From contig NZ_CP066362.1 of the NCBI RefSeq assembly GCF_030323865.1, positions 2,046,001 through 2,110,000 on the forward strand: a stretch of 64,000 bases of DNA. Reading direction: 5' to 3'. A program made the position numbers and the translations under genes. The notes beneath the pieces are model-generated. The model saw only the letters and a list, made by a program, of their open reading frames with translations, was not told the origin of the DNA and did not search any database. Source of the stretch: Pseudarthrobacter defluvii. GTDB taxonomy: Bacteria > Actinomycetota > Actinomycetes > Actinomycetales > Micrococcaceae. Positions 16,359-24,561 of this stretch are shown here, piece by piece (the first letter of the stretch is position 1; every line of letters starts with the position of its first letter).

Positions 16359-16589
16359 ATGAGCACTGAGCTGGAAATCGCCTTGGTGTTGGGGACGGCG
16401 TTCTTGTGGATTACCGTGACGCTGACTATCTTGTCTGCCATTGACCGCCCCGAAAGGAAGGCGCGGCGGCAGGAACGGCGCGATATCCGGACGGAGAAGC
16501 GGCGGATCGAGTACCGTCCGGTCGCTGCCGCTTCCCACCCCCAGGGGCGCAACCGGCACCCCCGGAGCCGCAGGTTGCACCCGCACTGA
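16359..16589 (+). CDS. Small single-pass membrane protein, hypothetical
   Basis: A 76-residue protein not recognised. Residues 6-28 (IALVLGTAFLWITVTLTILSA) form one membrane segment. A strongly basic Arg/Lys/Glu tail follows, then a less ordered His/Arg-rich end. It stands alone downstream of the GT9 pair. The main support for it being real is the membrane-plus-charge pattern and a TAAAAT -10 exactly 6 nt before the ATG, which fits the leaderless genes elsewhere in the window. The last 25 residues may be read-through of a low-complexity region. Confidence 0.55.
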   Translation: MSTELEIALVLGTAFLWITVTLTILSAIDRPERKARRQERRDIRTEKRRIEYRPVAAASHPQGRNRHPRSRRLHPH

Positions 16590-16788
16590 CGACGGCGTGA
16601 CTACCGCGGGTGCATCGGCGTGGAGCACCCGGGTGGCACGGCCGCGCCCGGGCCGGCGCCCGCCGTCGGACGCTTTGCTGCGTTGGGCTGCTGAAGGAGC
16701 GACGGCCACTGTTGGGCACTTCCCTTGCCTGCCGCATTTTTTCGCGTCAAGTCTTGACGGCCTTCCCTGAAACGCTGACACTTTCCCG

Positions 16789-16980
16789 ATGGGAGTAAGC
16801 GAAGAGTTGCGGGCGCTGGGCGACGTGGTGGACAGGCTTGCGGTGAAGTTTCCCGCCCTGCCCCGGGAACACATCGAGGACGTGGTCCAGCAGGAGCACA
16901 GCCTGTTGGACACCGGCAGGGTCCGCGCGTTCATACCTGTCCTGGTTGAACACGCCGCCCGGGACCGCCTCTCGCGCTGA
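16789..16980 (+). CDS. Small three-helix-bundle-like protein, hypothetical
   Basis: A 63-residue acidic-helical protein: EELRALGDVVDRLAVKF, then PREHIEDVVQQEHSLL, then VRAFIPVLVEHAARDRL. Three amphipathic helices separated by short turns match the actinobacterial three-helix bundle dimerisation domain (DUF3562-like) found as a stand-alone small protein. ATG 16789 has no clear ribosome site. It is convergent with the quinone oxidoreductase gene. The role is unknown. The 199 bases before it (16590-16788) show no other feature. Confidence 0.6.
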   Translation: MGVSEELRALGDVVDRLAVKFPALPREHIEDVVQQEHSLLDTGRVRAFIPVLVEHAARDRLSR

Positions 16981-16995
16981 CACCGGCGCCGGGGA

Positions 16996-18021
16996 TTAAG
17001 GTGCAGGTGCGACGTCGATGAGCACCTTCCCGATTGCGCCCTGTTCCACAGCATCATGCGCTGCGGGCGTCTGCTCAAGGGTGAAGCGCGTCAGGGGCAG
17101 CCCGTGGGCGTCGCCGACCCGTAGCGCGCCCGCCGCCAGGGCCTCGGCGACAGCGGCTACAGCATGCTGTTTCTGCCCGTCCGTGACCGTGTAGGTGAGG
17201 ATGAACTGGTAGCGGACGTTCTTGGTCATGCTTTCGCGGATGGGAACACTGAGCGATTCTCCGGGGTTGGCTGCGTATATCGAGATGGTGCCGCCGGGTT
17301 TGAGGACCTGCAGGTCTGCCTCGATGTTCGCGGGAGCGTTGACGTCCACGATGATGTCCACACCGTCCGGGGCTGCCGCCTTGACGGCCTGGACCACGTC
17401 CTCCGTCCGGTAGTTGATGACCGTATCCGCGCCGGCACGGCGGGCAAGTTCAGCCTTCCGGTCTCCGCTGACGGTGGTGATGACGGCAGCCCCGGCCCAC
17501 CGTGCGAGTTGGATGGCCGCGTGCCCCACTGCCCCTGCACCTCCGGTGACCAACACGCTGCGGCCTGCCAGGGAGCCGGGGGAGAGTCTGTCCGGTCCGT
17601 CTTCGTTCGACGCCAGGGCGCGGTGCGCTGTCAGGGCAGGTATGCCCAACGAGGCACCGGTGTCGAAGGATTCGGAGTCTGGTAGTGCCACCACCTTGTG
17701 GGCGGGCACCACGACGTATTCCTGTGCCGTACCTTCATTGCCGGCCCATGCGACGTCCCAGAGCCACACACGGTCCCCCACGTTGAAACCGGCTACCCCG
17801 GACCCCACTTGGTCGACAACGCCGGCTCCGTCCTGGTTGGGAACTTTGGGCGCGGGAAGCTTGTTGCTTCCACTGACGGACCGTGACTTCCAGTCGGTGG
17901 GGTTCACCCCCGAGACCACCAGGCGGACCCGCACTTCGCCCGCACCCGGATCAGTTAGCGCTTTGTCCTGCAGCTTCAGTACGGATGACGGACCTGTTGC
18001 TTCGTACACGATTGCTTTCAC
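16996..18021 (-). CDS. NADPH:quinone reductase-like MDR oxidoreductase
   Basis: A 341-residue zinc-independent medium-chain dehydrogenase. The N-terminal GroES-like domain begins MKAIVYEATGPSSVLKL and has SGVNPTDWKSR and PNQDGAGVVD. The Rossmann domain has VLVTGGAGAVGHAAIQLARW (about 160-179) for NADPH. No catalytic or structural zinc Cys cluster is present, consistent with quinone oxidoreductases/zeta-crystallins. GTG 18021 is chosen because GGGAG lies 6 nt upstream; the longer frame to 18063 lacks one. It follows the formate/nitrite-type gene by 56 bp on the same strand. The physiological substrate is unknown. Confidence 0.88.
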   Translation of the reverse strand: MKAIVYEATGPSSVLKLQDKALTDPGAGEVRVRLVVSGVNPTDWKSRSVSGSNKLPAPKVPNQDGAGVVDQVGSGVAGFNVGDRVWLWDVAWAGNEGTAQEYVVVPAHKVVALPDSESFDTGASLGIPALTAHRALASNEDGPDRLSPGSLAGRSVLVTGGAGAVGHAAIQLARWAGAAVITTVSGDRKAELARRAGADTVINYRTEDVVQAVKAAAPDGVDIIVDVNAPANIEADLQVLKPGGTISIYAANPGESLSVPIRESMTKNVRYQFILTYTVTDGQKQHAVAAVAEALAAGALRVGDAHGLPLTRFTLEQTPAAHDAVEQGAIGKVLIDVAPAP

Positions 18022-18077
18022 GTTTTCTCCCACGTCCGGTTGCAAAATTCCTACGGGTTCCAAGCTACCGCCGCTGG

Positions 18078-18914
18078 TCAGGGGTTGCGGGCGGCATCGG
18101 GGTCAGTGGGTGCCTCCGCGCGGCGTTTCTGGATAAGCTCCTTTGTCCGCACCAGGCGCAGGAGGGTTACCAGGACGATGCCGCCGAGCACGTTGAACAG
18201 CAACGTGTAGCCGAACCAGCCCATCCACTGCATGTAGCTGATGTCCGCGCCCGAGTGGATCGCAGCGAAGATCAGCAGGGAGTCGAGGATTGAATGGAAG
18301 AGCGGCAGAGCAGCCAGCAGGAACCCGCCGATAACGGTGGCCACAATGCGCGCTACATCGTTGTCCGTGCCCTGCTGCATCCTGCTCATGAGGGTGATGG
18401 TGCTTCCACCCAGGACTGCCAAGGCAATGGACTGCAATGAGAACGGGGCATCAACGAAATGGTGGGCGCTCTCGCTGACCACCGTTGACCACTCGGGGAA
18501 TGCCACCATGACGATCCAGACGAAGATCCATCCGCCCACGAGGTTGGAAATGAGCGTTCCTCCCCACAGTTTTGCCAGTTGGGTATAGCTCGCTTCCTTT
18601 GCAGCGACGGCCGCAACAGGCATTAAGAAGTTCTCCGTGAACAGCTCACTGTGCGCCAGCAGGAGGGCGATGAGCCCCATGCTGAAAGCCACGCCCGCGA
18701 GCAGATGGTTTCCCGTTTCATGGAGCACCGCCAGGTAGGCCATGATGCCGAGGCCCACTTCAAAGCCACCAAACACGCCGGTCACAAGGATGTTCCGCAT
18801 CGTGCGGTGCAGCCGCTCAGCCCCCTGGCCCACCGTCCGTTCGAACGACTCCTGAAGGTCATGCTCAAGTGGGGCGTCGGACTCCCCGAGTTCCCGCCGT
18901 CGTTCTTCGCTCAT
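18078..18914 (-). CDS. Formate/nitrite transporter (FNT) family channel
   Basis: A 278-residue membrane protein with six hydrophobic segments after a charged N-terminal tail of about 50 residues. Segments include ILVTGVFGGFEVGLGIMAYL, GVAFSMGLIALLLAHSELFT and LWGGTLISNLVGGWIFVWIV. The HSELFTEN and WGGTLISNLVG loops correspond to the pore-constricting loops of FocA/NirC-type proteins. It probably moves a small monovalent anion across the membrane; FNT members handle formate, nitrite or hydrosulfide, and the substrate is open here. ATG 18914 has GGAGAGG upstream. Likely cotranscribed with the quinone oxidoreductase. Confidence 0.82.
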   Translation of the reverse strand: MSEERRRELGESDAPLEHDLQESFERTVGQGAERLHRTMRNILVTGVFGGFEVGLGIMAYLAVLHETGNHLLAGVAFSMGLIALLLAHSELFTENFLMPVAAVAAKEASYTQLAKLWGGTLISNLVGGWIFVWIVMVAFPEWSTVVSESAHHFVDAPFSLQSIALAVLGGSTITLMSRMQQGTDNDVARIVATVIGGFLLAALPLFHSILDSLLIFAAIHSGADISYMQWMGWFGYTLLFNVLGGIVLVTLLRLVRTKELIQKRRAEAPTDPDAARNP

Positions 18915-19096
18915 GTGCCTCTCCACCGCCGGATAGCCTGGACTGCTATCTGGTAAGTACCCGCAGGAGCCCGCCCCACCCATTCGGGTGCCGGAAATCA
19001 GTAGGAGGCGACGGCGGGGCAGGCCCAGGCGGGAAGAGGCCTGGGAGTTAACGTCCCCGGTTTGGCGGCGCGCCCGCTGCTGCCTGCTTCCCGCCT

Positions 19097-19315
19097 CTAG
19101 CGTCCCAGCATCCAGGAACCGTCAGTGTCCTGGCCGGAAGGTCTGTGCCGAATCTTACGGACCAGGATGACCAGGGGCAGCAACAGCAATTGAAGGACAC
19201 CGGCCGCGACCAACAGGGCTACAACCACGGCGATGACCGGGAGATAGAGGAGAAATACGCCTGCCAGGGTTGCGAGGTACCCTGCGATGAACCCGAGTAT
19301 GGTCCCGGCATCCAT
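19097..19315 (-). CDS. Small two-segment membrane protein, hypothetical
   Basis: A 72-residue protein with two membrane segments, TILGFIAGYLATLAGVFLLY and VIAVVVALLVAAGVLQLLLL, followed by a short basic tail (VRKIRHRPSG). ATG 19315 has AGGGAG 6 nt upstream; the frame continues to 19375 but without a better start. Not recognised as a named family; possibly a membrane stress protein given the CsbD neighbour. No partner can be assigned. Confidence 0.65.
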   Translation of the reverse strand: MDAGTILGFIAGYLATLAGVFLLYLPVIAVVVALLVAAGVLQLLLLPLVILVRKIRHRPSGQDTDGSWMLGR

Positions 19316-19507
19316 GTGTGCTCCCTGAAAACCATCCCGAACCGGGGGACGCAATAAGTGAAAAGCCCACTGCACGACTTAAGGATGATCCAAGATCCAT
19401 GCAGTTCCAGTGTCAAGAGCATAGGAACGCCTCGCGGGCAAGGTTGGGGGAATTCAGCAAGGTTAGGGGAGCACCGGTGGCTGCCATGCTTGTTCCCGGT
19501 CATGACA

Positions 19508-19541
19508 AAAGGGCGCACCCCGTTCGCTGGGTGCGCCCTTT
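19508..19541. terminator. Intrinsic terminator downstream of the CsbD gene
   Basis: A perfect 13 bp stem (19508-19520 and 19529-19541) with an 8 nt loop. Read leftward it ends in CCCTTTTGT, 15 bp after the CsbD stop. The rest of 19316-19555 shows no gene. Confidence 0.8.
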
Positions 19542-19555
19542 CATATAGTTGCTTG

Positions 19556-19729
19556 TTAGTCCTTGAAAGCGTCCTTGACCTTTTCGCCGGCCTGCTTCAG
19601 GCCGCCCTTTGCCTGGTCCGCCTGGCCTTCGGCCCGCAGGCTCTCATCGCCAGTGGCGTTACCCGCCGCTTCCTTGCCCTTACCGCCGGCCTTTTCGGCA
19701 GCGTTCTCAATCTTGTCGCCCAGTCCCAT
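19556..19729 (-). CDS. CsbD family stress protein
   Basis: A 57-residue hydrophilic protein: MGLGDKIENAAEKAGGKGKE, then ATGDESLRAEGQADQ, then LKQAGEKVKDAF. The repeated Lys/Ala/Gly/Glu pattern is typical of CsbD/YjbJ proteins, which are induced by general stress or stationary phase in other bacteria; their molecular role is not known. ATG 19729 has a GGAGG ribosome site about 7 nt upstream, which excludes the longer frame to 19786. It ends at a strong terminator, so it is monocistronic. Confidence 0.9.
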   Translation of the reverse strand: MGLGDKIENAAEKAGGKGKEAAGNATGDESLRAEGQADQAKGGLKQAGEKVKDAFKD

Positions 19730-19825
19730 GGTGTTACCTCCTGTGGTTGGCAGCCGTTCGCATTCGGCTGCAAACATCATAAGCATGCTTAGGATCTATT
19801 TTTCAAGTCCACGGGGGTTACCGGG

Positions 19826-21430
19826 TTAGAAACGGGTGGTGCCACGGAGGCCGCGGGGGCGGCCATCCGGGTCGACGATGAGCTGGTAGACCGGGGCGGC
19901 CCAAAGGCGTTGGAGGGGCGTAACGGGTTCCGGGACATGGCGGCGCACCTGCCCGGCGGGCCGTGGAGTGCGGCGGCCGGTGTTGTGCCAGCGGTCCAGG
20001 GTATCGGCCGTGTGGTTCCATAACTGCAATGACCCCTCGATACGGAGCTGGGGGTCGTCTTCGTCCAGGCCGAGGTGTTCGGCCCACAGCTGCTGCCGCA
20101 GCTCCGCGGCGAGCGGACGGGACTCCCGGGCACGTGTTCCGGCGTCCTGCTGGCCTTCGGCCGACGTGTCCATGACGGCACAGGTAAGCTCGCTGTCGGT
20201 GGTCCAGGACCGGCGGTTGAAGTTGTCGGATCCGCACGTGAACCAGGTGTCGTCGATAATGCAGATCTTGGCATGCACGTAGATCGGTGTCCCCTCGGTG
20301 TTCTCCAGGTCAAACACCCCCACCCGGTCCGGTGCGGCCTTGCGGAGCATGCTTATGGCGCGCAATTGCCCCAAGCGCCTGGGCGGGCCGCCCAGGAAGC
20401 CGTCGGAGTCCGGGTACCTGGGCACCACGATGATTACGTTCAGTTCCTGGTTGCGCTCCAGTGCCGCTGCTATTCCGCTTGCCACCTCCCGGGACCACAG
20501 ATACTGGTCCTCGATGTAAATGAGGGAACGGGCCTGGCCGAACGCTTTTGCATAGCCCCGCGCGATGCTGCGCTCGCCGTCCGGTGCGAACGGGAAGGGC
20601 GGGTGCTTCAGGCCATAGGTGCGCAGCAGCTGGACGGCATGCGGGCCGGCCGGGGGCGGGGGAGGAGCGGCCTCCGGGAGTGGTTTGGGGTGCCGCGGCA
20701 TCCGGGCCAGGCGCTGTAACAGCATGCGGTACGGCGTATGCCGGTCAAGCGGGTGGGGGTCGTTCCACCGTTCAGCAAATACAGCCAGCACGTCGGCGAC
20801 GACGGGGCCCCGCAGTTCGAGGGCGGCGTCATGCCACGGGGGCCTCTGGCCGTACTTCGAATCCATCTTCACCGCTTGCGGATCCCCGGCATGGCCGGAG
20901 TCGTCCCGGCGGCTGTGCGAAAGGTCGATTCCTCCCACGAAGGCGACGTCACAGGAGGGGTCGTCCCGATGACGGATGACCACCAGTTTCTGGTGGTGCG
21001 AGCCGAACAGGCGCACGCGCTGATCCAACAGGGCCTCCCCGCCGGCGTCGTTGATCTGCCGGCTGAGGAGTTCGTTTGAGCGGCCGCTGATGGGTGCAGA
21101 TATGCGCTCGCCGTGGGATCTCCAGACGAGGCCCCGCACTTCCACTCCGGACCTGGCCAGCCCGGCCAGCAAACCGCCGATCGTGGTCCCGTCCGCTGCG
21201 ATCTGCTCGTCGGCGTCGCCGCGCCAGTCGGTGAACCACACCCTGTCACCCGCTTGGAGGCCTCGCAGCTCATCCTGCAGCCTGGCGAAGTAGGCCGCTC
21301 CGTGCACCAGGGGGCGGACCAGGTTGCCTTCTGACCATGCCGGGGTTCCTGCACCGCCCGCCTGGATATCAGAGGCAGGGTTGCCCCGCTCGATCCAATT
21401 CAGAAACCACTTGCCAACCGTGCTGTCCAC
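19826..21430 (-). CDS. Phospholipase D-like phosphatidyltransferase/hydrolase
   Basis: A 534-residue protein of the PLD superfamily. It has two HKD motifs: HHQKLVVIRHRDD (about 144-156) and HAKICIIDDTWF (about 389-400), each followed by GGID or GSDN. Between them is a Pro-rich linker (EAAPPPPPAGP). No signal peptide is seen, so it is probably cytoplasmic or membrane-associated. It could hydrolyse phospholipids or transfer a phosphatidyl group. GTG 21430 has AAGGGAG upstream. It stands alone, divergent from yqeY. Confidence 0.88.
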   Translation of the reverse strand: MDSTVGKWFLNWIERGNPASDIQAGGAGTPAWSEGNLVRPLVHGAAYFARLQDELRGLQAGDRVWFTDWRGDADEQIAADGTTIGGLLAGLARSGVEVRGLVWRSHGERISAPISGRSNELLSRQINDAGGEALLDQRVRLFGSHHQKLVVIRHRDDPSCDVAFVGGIDLSHSRRDDSGHAGDPQAVKMDSKYGQRPPWHDAALELRGPVVADVLAVFAERWNDPHPLDRHTPYRMLLQRLARMPRHPKPLPEAAPPPPPAGPHAVQLLRTYGLKHPPFPFAPDGERSIARGYAKAFGQARSLIYIEDQYLWSREVASGIAAALERNQELNVIIVVPRYPDSDGFLGGPPRRLGQLRAISMLRKAAPDRVGVFDLENTEGTPIYVHAKICIIDDTWFTCGSDNFNRRSWTTDSELTCAVMDTSAEGQQDAGTRARESRPLAAELRQQLWAEHLGLDEDDPQLRIEGSLQLWNHTADTLDRWHNTGRRTPRPAGQVRRHVPEPVTPLQRLWAAPVYQLIVDPDGRPRGLRGTTRF

Positions 21431-21613
21431 TCGGTGCTCCCTTCGGGGCCCGGGGGACCGGGCGACTGGGTTCCCAAACTAGCCTACGGACCTGAGCAAC
21501 TGCTGTCCGCGGAAGGAGCAGCCGTAAATCCAGGAGGAGCCGCCGCCGCAGGAGCGGCGGAATAGGCTTGGCCATAGCCATTTCCCTTGCTACGAAGATT
21601 GGAGCACAACACC

Positions 21614-22075
21614 ATGTCACTGAAGGACAAGCTGAAGGGCGACGTCATCGTCCATATGAAAGCCGGCAACAAGGTGGCCCTGACCACGGTCCGGAACGTC
21701 CTGGGCGAGATCGAAACGCGGGAAAAGTCCGGAAAGACCCCCATCGAGCTGGATGACCTCCAGGTCACCGCGCTGCTGCAAAAGGAGGCTGCCAAGCGCC
21801 GGGACACCGCTGCCACCTATTCCGCCGCGGGCCACGCCGACCGGGCGGACGCGGAGATCGCCGAGGCCGAGGTCATCGAGACCTACCTGCCCAAGGCCTT
21901 GAGCCGTGAGGAAGCCGAAGCCATCGTCGACGAGGTCATCGGCAGCCTGGAAGCGGACGGCGCCGAGCTGACGATGCGGTCCATGGGGTCCATCATGAAA
22001 TCCGTTACCCCGAAGATCGGCGGACGCTTCGACGGCAAGGCCGTCAGCGAGATCGTACGGGCCCGGCTGGCCTGA
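21614..22075 (+). CDS. GatB/YqeY domain protein
   Basis: A 153-residue YqeY-family protein: MSLKDKLKGDVIVHMKAGNK at the start, an ALLQKEAAKRRD helix, and MRSMGSIMKSVTPKIGGRFDG at the end (the tail domain shared with GatB of the Asp/Glu-tRNA amidotransferase). The family is thought to bind tRNA; a direct function is not established. ATG 21614 has GGAG 9 nt upstream; the longer frame from 21587 has no ribosome site. Confidence 0.9.
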   Translation: MSLKDKLKGDVIVHMKAGNKVALTTVRNVLGEIETREKSGKTPIELDDLQVTALLQKEAAKRRDTAATYSAAGHADRADAEIAEAEVIETYLPKALSREEAEAIVDEVIGSLEADGAELTMRSMGSIMKSVTPKIGGRFDGKAVSEIVRARLA

Positions 22076-22087
22076 CCCCTACCCTGG

Positions 22088-22121
22088 TGCATTGGGGGGT
22101 TTGACCGAAATGCATTGGGGG
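22088..22121 (+). repeat. Two 11 bp direct repeats upstream of the subtilase gene
   Basis: TGCATTGGGGG occurs at 22088-22098 and 22111-22121, 23 bp start to start. They lie about 45-70 bp upstream of a putative TAGGCT -10 at 22156-22161, a place where an activator could bind. Confidence 0.6.
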
Positions 22122-22195
22122 ATGATGAGGGGTCCCGCGGGCGGGGCGATGTTAGTAGGCTCGCTGGTGGAACTGGGAGGCCCAGAGGAGTGGAT

Positions 22196-24433
22196 ATGCG
22201 CACTAAGACTGGTATGACAAAAGCCCGGATCGGCAACAGGGCCTTGGGTCTGTTGATGGCCACCACACTTGTTGCCTCTGCCACGGCAGCAACGGCCAGC
22301 GCTGCAAACAATCCAGCGGCGCCCCCTGGTCCTTCCGCCCCGGGGAGTTCTGCAGGCGCGCCGCTGCCCACTGATCAGTTCATCGTCAAATTCAAGCCCT
22401 CAGCAGCGGGCAGCGCCGCAGAACGGGGCAAGACCTATGCGAAAGCTGCCGGCGATACCTCCATCGACGTCAGGGAGGTCAAGACCACGGCCAGTGACGC
22501 AAAGGTGGTGAAAGCAAGCCGCCGGCTCAATGCTGCCGAATCCCAGCGGATGCTGGAGAGCATTGCCGCAGGTGGGAACGTCGCCTCCGTGGAGCCTGAC
22601 ATCCTCATGTACCCGTCGGCCACACCGAATGACCCCTACTACTCCCAGGAGTGGGCTCTGTCCGATCCCAACGTCGGCATCCGGGTCCCCTCTGTCTGGG
22701 ACAGAACTACGGGTACGGGACAGATCGTCGCCGTGATTGATACCGGCATCACGGCGCACAGCGACCTTAAGGCCAACGTCATGGCCGGCTACGACATGAT
22801 TGCGGATCCAGCTACTTCAGGGGACGGCGACGGCAGGGATCCCGACCCCTCCGACCCGGGCGATTTCCGGACCGCAGGCGCTTGCGGTTCAGGGTCGTCC
22901 GCCAACTCATCCTGGCACGGAACCCATGTTGCCGGGATTATCGCCGCCGTCGCCAATAACGCCGAGGGAGTCAGCGGCGCAGCTCCCGGCGTGAAGATCG
23001 AGCCGGTCCGCGCACTCGGTTCCTGTGGCGGTTACCTCTCTGATGTCTCCGACGGCATTACCTGGGCCTCCGGGGGAACTGTCACCGGCGTACCCGACAA
23101 CCCCAATCCGGCGAAAACCATCAACCTCAGTGTGGGTGGAACTGCCGCGTGCCCTGCCACGATGCAGGCTGCCATTGATGGCGCCGTGAACCGGGGCTCC
23201 ACGGTTTTCGTGGCTGCAGGCAACGAGAACCAGGCAGCGTCGAACGACGCGCCGGCGAACTGCAACAATGTCATCGCCATCGGCGCCACCAACAAGTCCG
23301 GTTCCAAGGCGTCGTACTCGAACTTCGGTCCCGCGGTTGACGTCATGGCCCCGGGAGGCGACACCGATGCGGGGATCCTCTCCACATTGAATGCCGGAAC
23401 AACCAGCCCGGGCGCCGAGACCTATGGGTACATGATGGGAACGTCAATGGCCACGCCCATGGCGGCCTCTGTTGGCGCCCTGATGAAAGCCGCCGACCCC
23501 TCACTGGTCCCATCCCAAATCGAAGCGAAGCTCAAGGCCACCGCGCGTCCCCTCCCGGGAACCTGCTCCGGAGGATGCGGTGCCGGCCTTATCGACGCTT
23601 CGGCCGCCGTCGCCGTTCCGGCCCCGCAGACCCCGATAGCTGCCAAGGCAGCGTCCCTGAACGGCGCTCTCGGAGCGGCCACCACAGGTGAGGTTTACGG
23701 CCTCAAGGACAACGGGGGATACCAGTGTTTCGAGCAGGGATGCATCCTCTACTCGCCTGCATCCGGAGCGCATGTCTCCAAGGGCGCGATCCGGGGACTC
23801 TGGGCGGCCACGGGCTTTGAGAACGGCCGCCTGGGATACCCGGTGACGGATGAGGTCTCCGGGCTCCGCGACGGGGGCGTCTACCAGAACTATCAGGGCG
23901 GGGCCATCATCTGGTCCCCGGCAACGGGAGTACACATCTCCGTAGGTGCGATTCGGGGACTCTGGGCGGCCACGGGCTTTGAGAACGGCCGCCTGGGATA
24001 CCCGGTGACCAATGAGGTCTCCGGGCTCCGCGACGGCGGCGTTTACCAGAACTATCAGGGCGGGGCCATCATCTGGTCCCCCGCAACGGGAGTACACATC
24101 TCCGTGGGGGCAATCCGCGGCGAATGGGCGGCGACCGGTTTCGAAAACGGCGTCCTCGGGTATCCCGTAACAGACGAAGTAACAGGGCTCCGCGACGGCG
24201 GCGTTTACCAGAACTACCAACGCGGGGCCATCATCTGGTCCCCGGCAACCGGAGCGCACGCGTCTTTTGGGGCCACCCGGTCCATCTGGGCCTCAACAGG
24301 GTTTGAATCCGGACGCCTTGGCTACCCGACAAGTGACGAGTATCCGACCGGCAATGATGGAAGTGTCGCCCAGAATTACCAAGGCGGTGTCATCCATTGG
24401 AGTCCGGGTGGTTACTACATCTCCTGGCTGTAA
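22196..24433 (+). CDS. Secreted S8 family serine protease with C-terminal LGFP repeats
   Basis: A 745-residue exported subtilase. Domains: signal peptide (about 1-38, hydrophobic LGLLMATTLVASATAATASA then AANN), inhibitor-type propeptide (about 60-140), catalytic domain (about 150-475) and five LGFP-type repeats (about 490-745). The triad is Asp182 (AVIDTGI), His241 (HGTHVAGI) and Ser417 (MGTSMATP); oxyanion Asn is probably in AAGNEN (about 343). The repeats have a 54-residue period with LGYP and WSPATG motifs; two are 95% identical in DNA. LGFP repeats are thought to bind cell-wall material. ATG 22196 has GAGGAG upstream; the longer frame to 22115 has no ribosome site. Confidence 0.92.
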   Translation: MRTKTGMTKARIGNRALGLLMATTLVASATAATASAANNPAAPPGPSAPGSSAGAPLPTDQFIVKFKPSAAGSAAERGKTYAKAAGDTSIDVREVKTTASDAKVVKASRRLNAAESQRMLESIAAGGNVASVEPDILMYPSATPNDPYYSQEWALSDPNVGIRVPSVWDRTTGTGQIVAVIDTGITAHSDLKANVMAGYDMIADPATSGDGDGRDPDPSDPGDFRTAGACGSGSSANSSWHGTHVAGIIAAVANNAEGVSGAAPGVKIEPVRALGSCGGYLSDVSDGITWASGGTVTGVPDNPNPAKTINLSVGGTAACPATMQAAIDGAVNRGSTVFVAAGNENQAASNDAPANCNNVIAIGATNKSGSKASYSNFGPAVDVMAPGGDTDAGILSTLNAGTTSPGAETYGYMMGTSMATPMAASVGALMKAADPSLVPSQIEAKLKATARPLPGTCSGGCGAGLIDASAAVAVPAPQTPIAAKAASLNGALGAATTGEVYGLKDNGGYQCFEQGCILYSPASGAHVSKGAIRGLWAATGFENGRLGYPVTDEVSGLRDGGVYQNYQGGAIIWSPATGVHISVGAIRGLWAATGFENGRLGYPVTNEVSGLRDGGVYQNYQGGAIIWSPATGVHISVGAIRGEWAATGFENGVLGYPVTDEVTGLRDGGVYQNYQRGAIIWSPATGAHASFGATRSIWASTGFESGRLGYPTSDEYPTGNDGSVAQNYQGGVIHWSPGGYYISWL
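23783..24430 (+). repeat. Tandem 162 bp coding repeats (LGFP units)
   Basis: Units begin at 23783, 23945, 24107 and 24269. The first two differ at about 8 of 162 bases, mostly synonymous; the third and fourth are more diverged, though the GGGCTCCGCGACGGCGGCG stretch is shared. A more diverged first unit precedes 23783. Confidence 0.85.
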
Positions 24434-24561
24434 GGGCATTCGGGCCGGGTCGGGCCAGCGGGAGCCAATCCTGTTTGCAGCAGGCCCGGTAGAAACACAC
24501 GTTTCCCACGGTTGCGGCGGCCCGGTAAGCGGCGGAGTGCGGAAGGTGGGAGTTGTACAGA

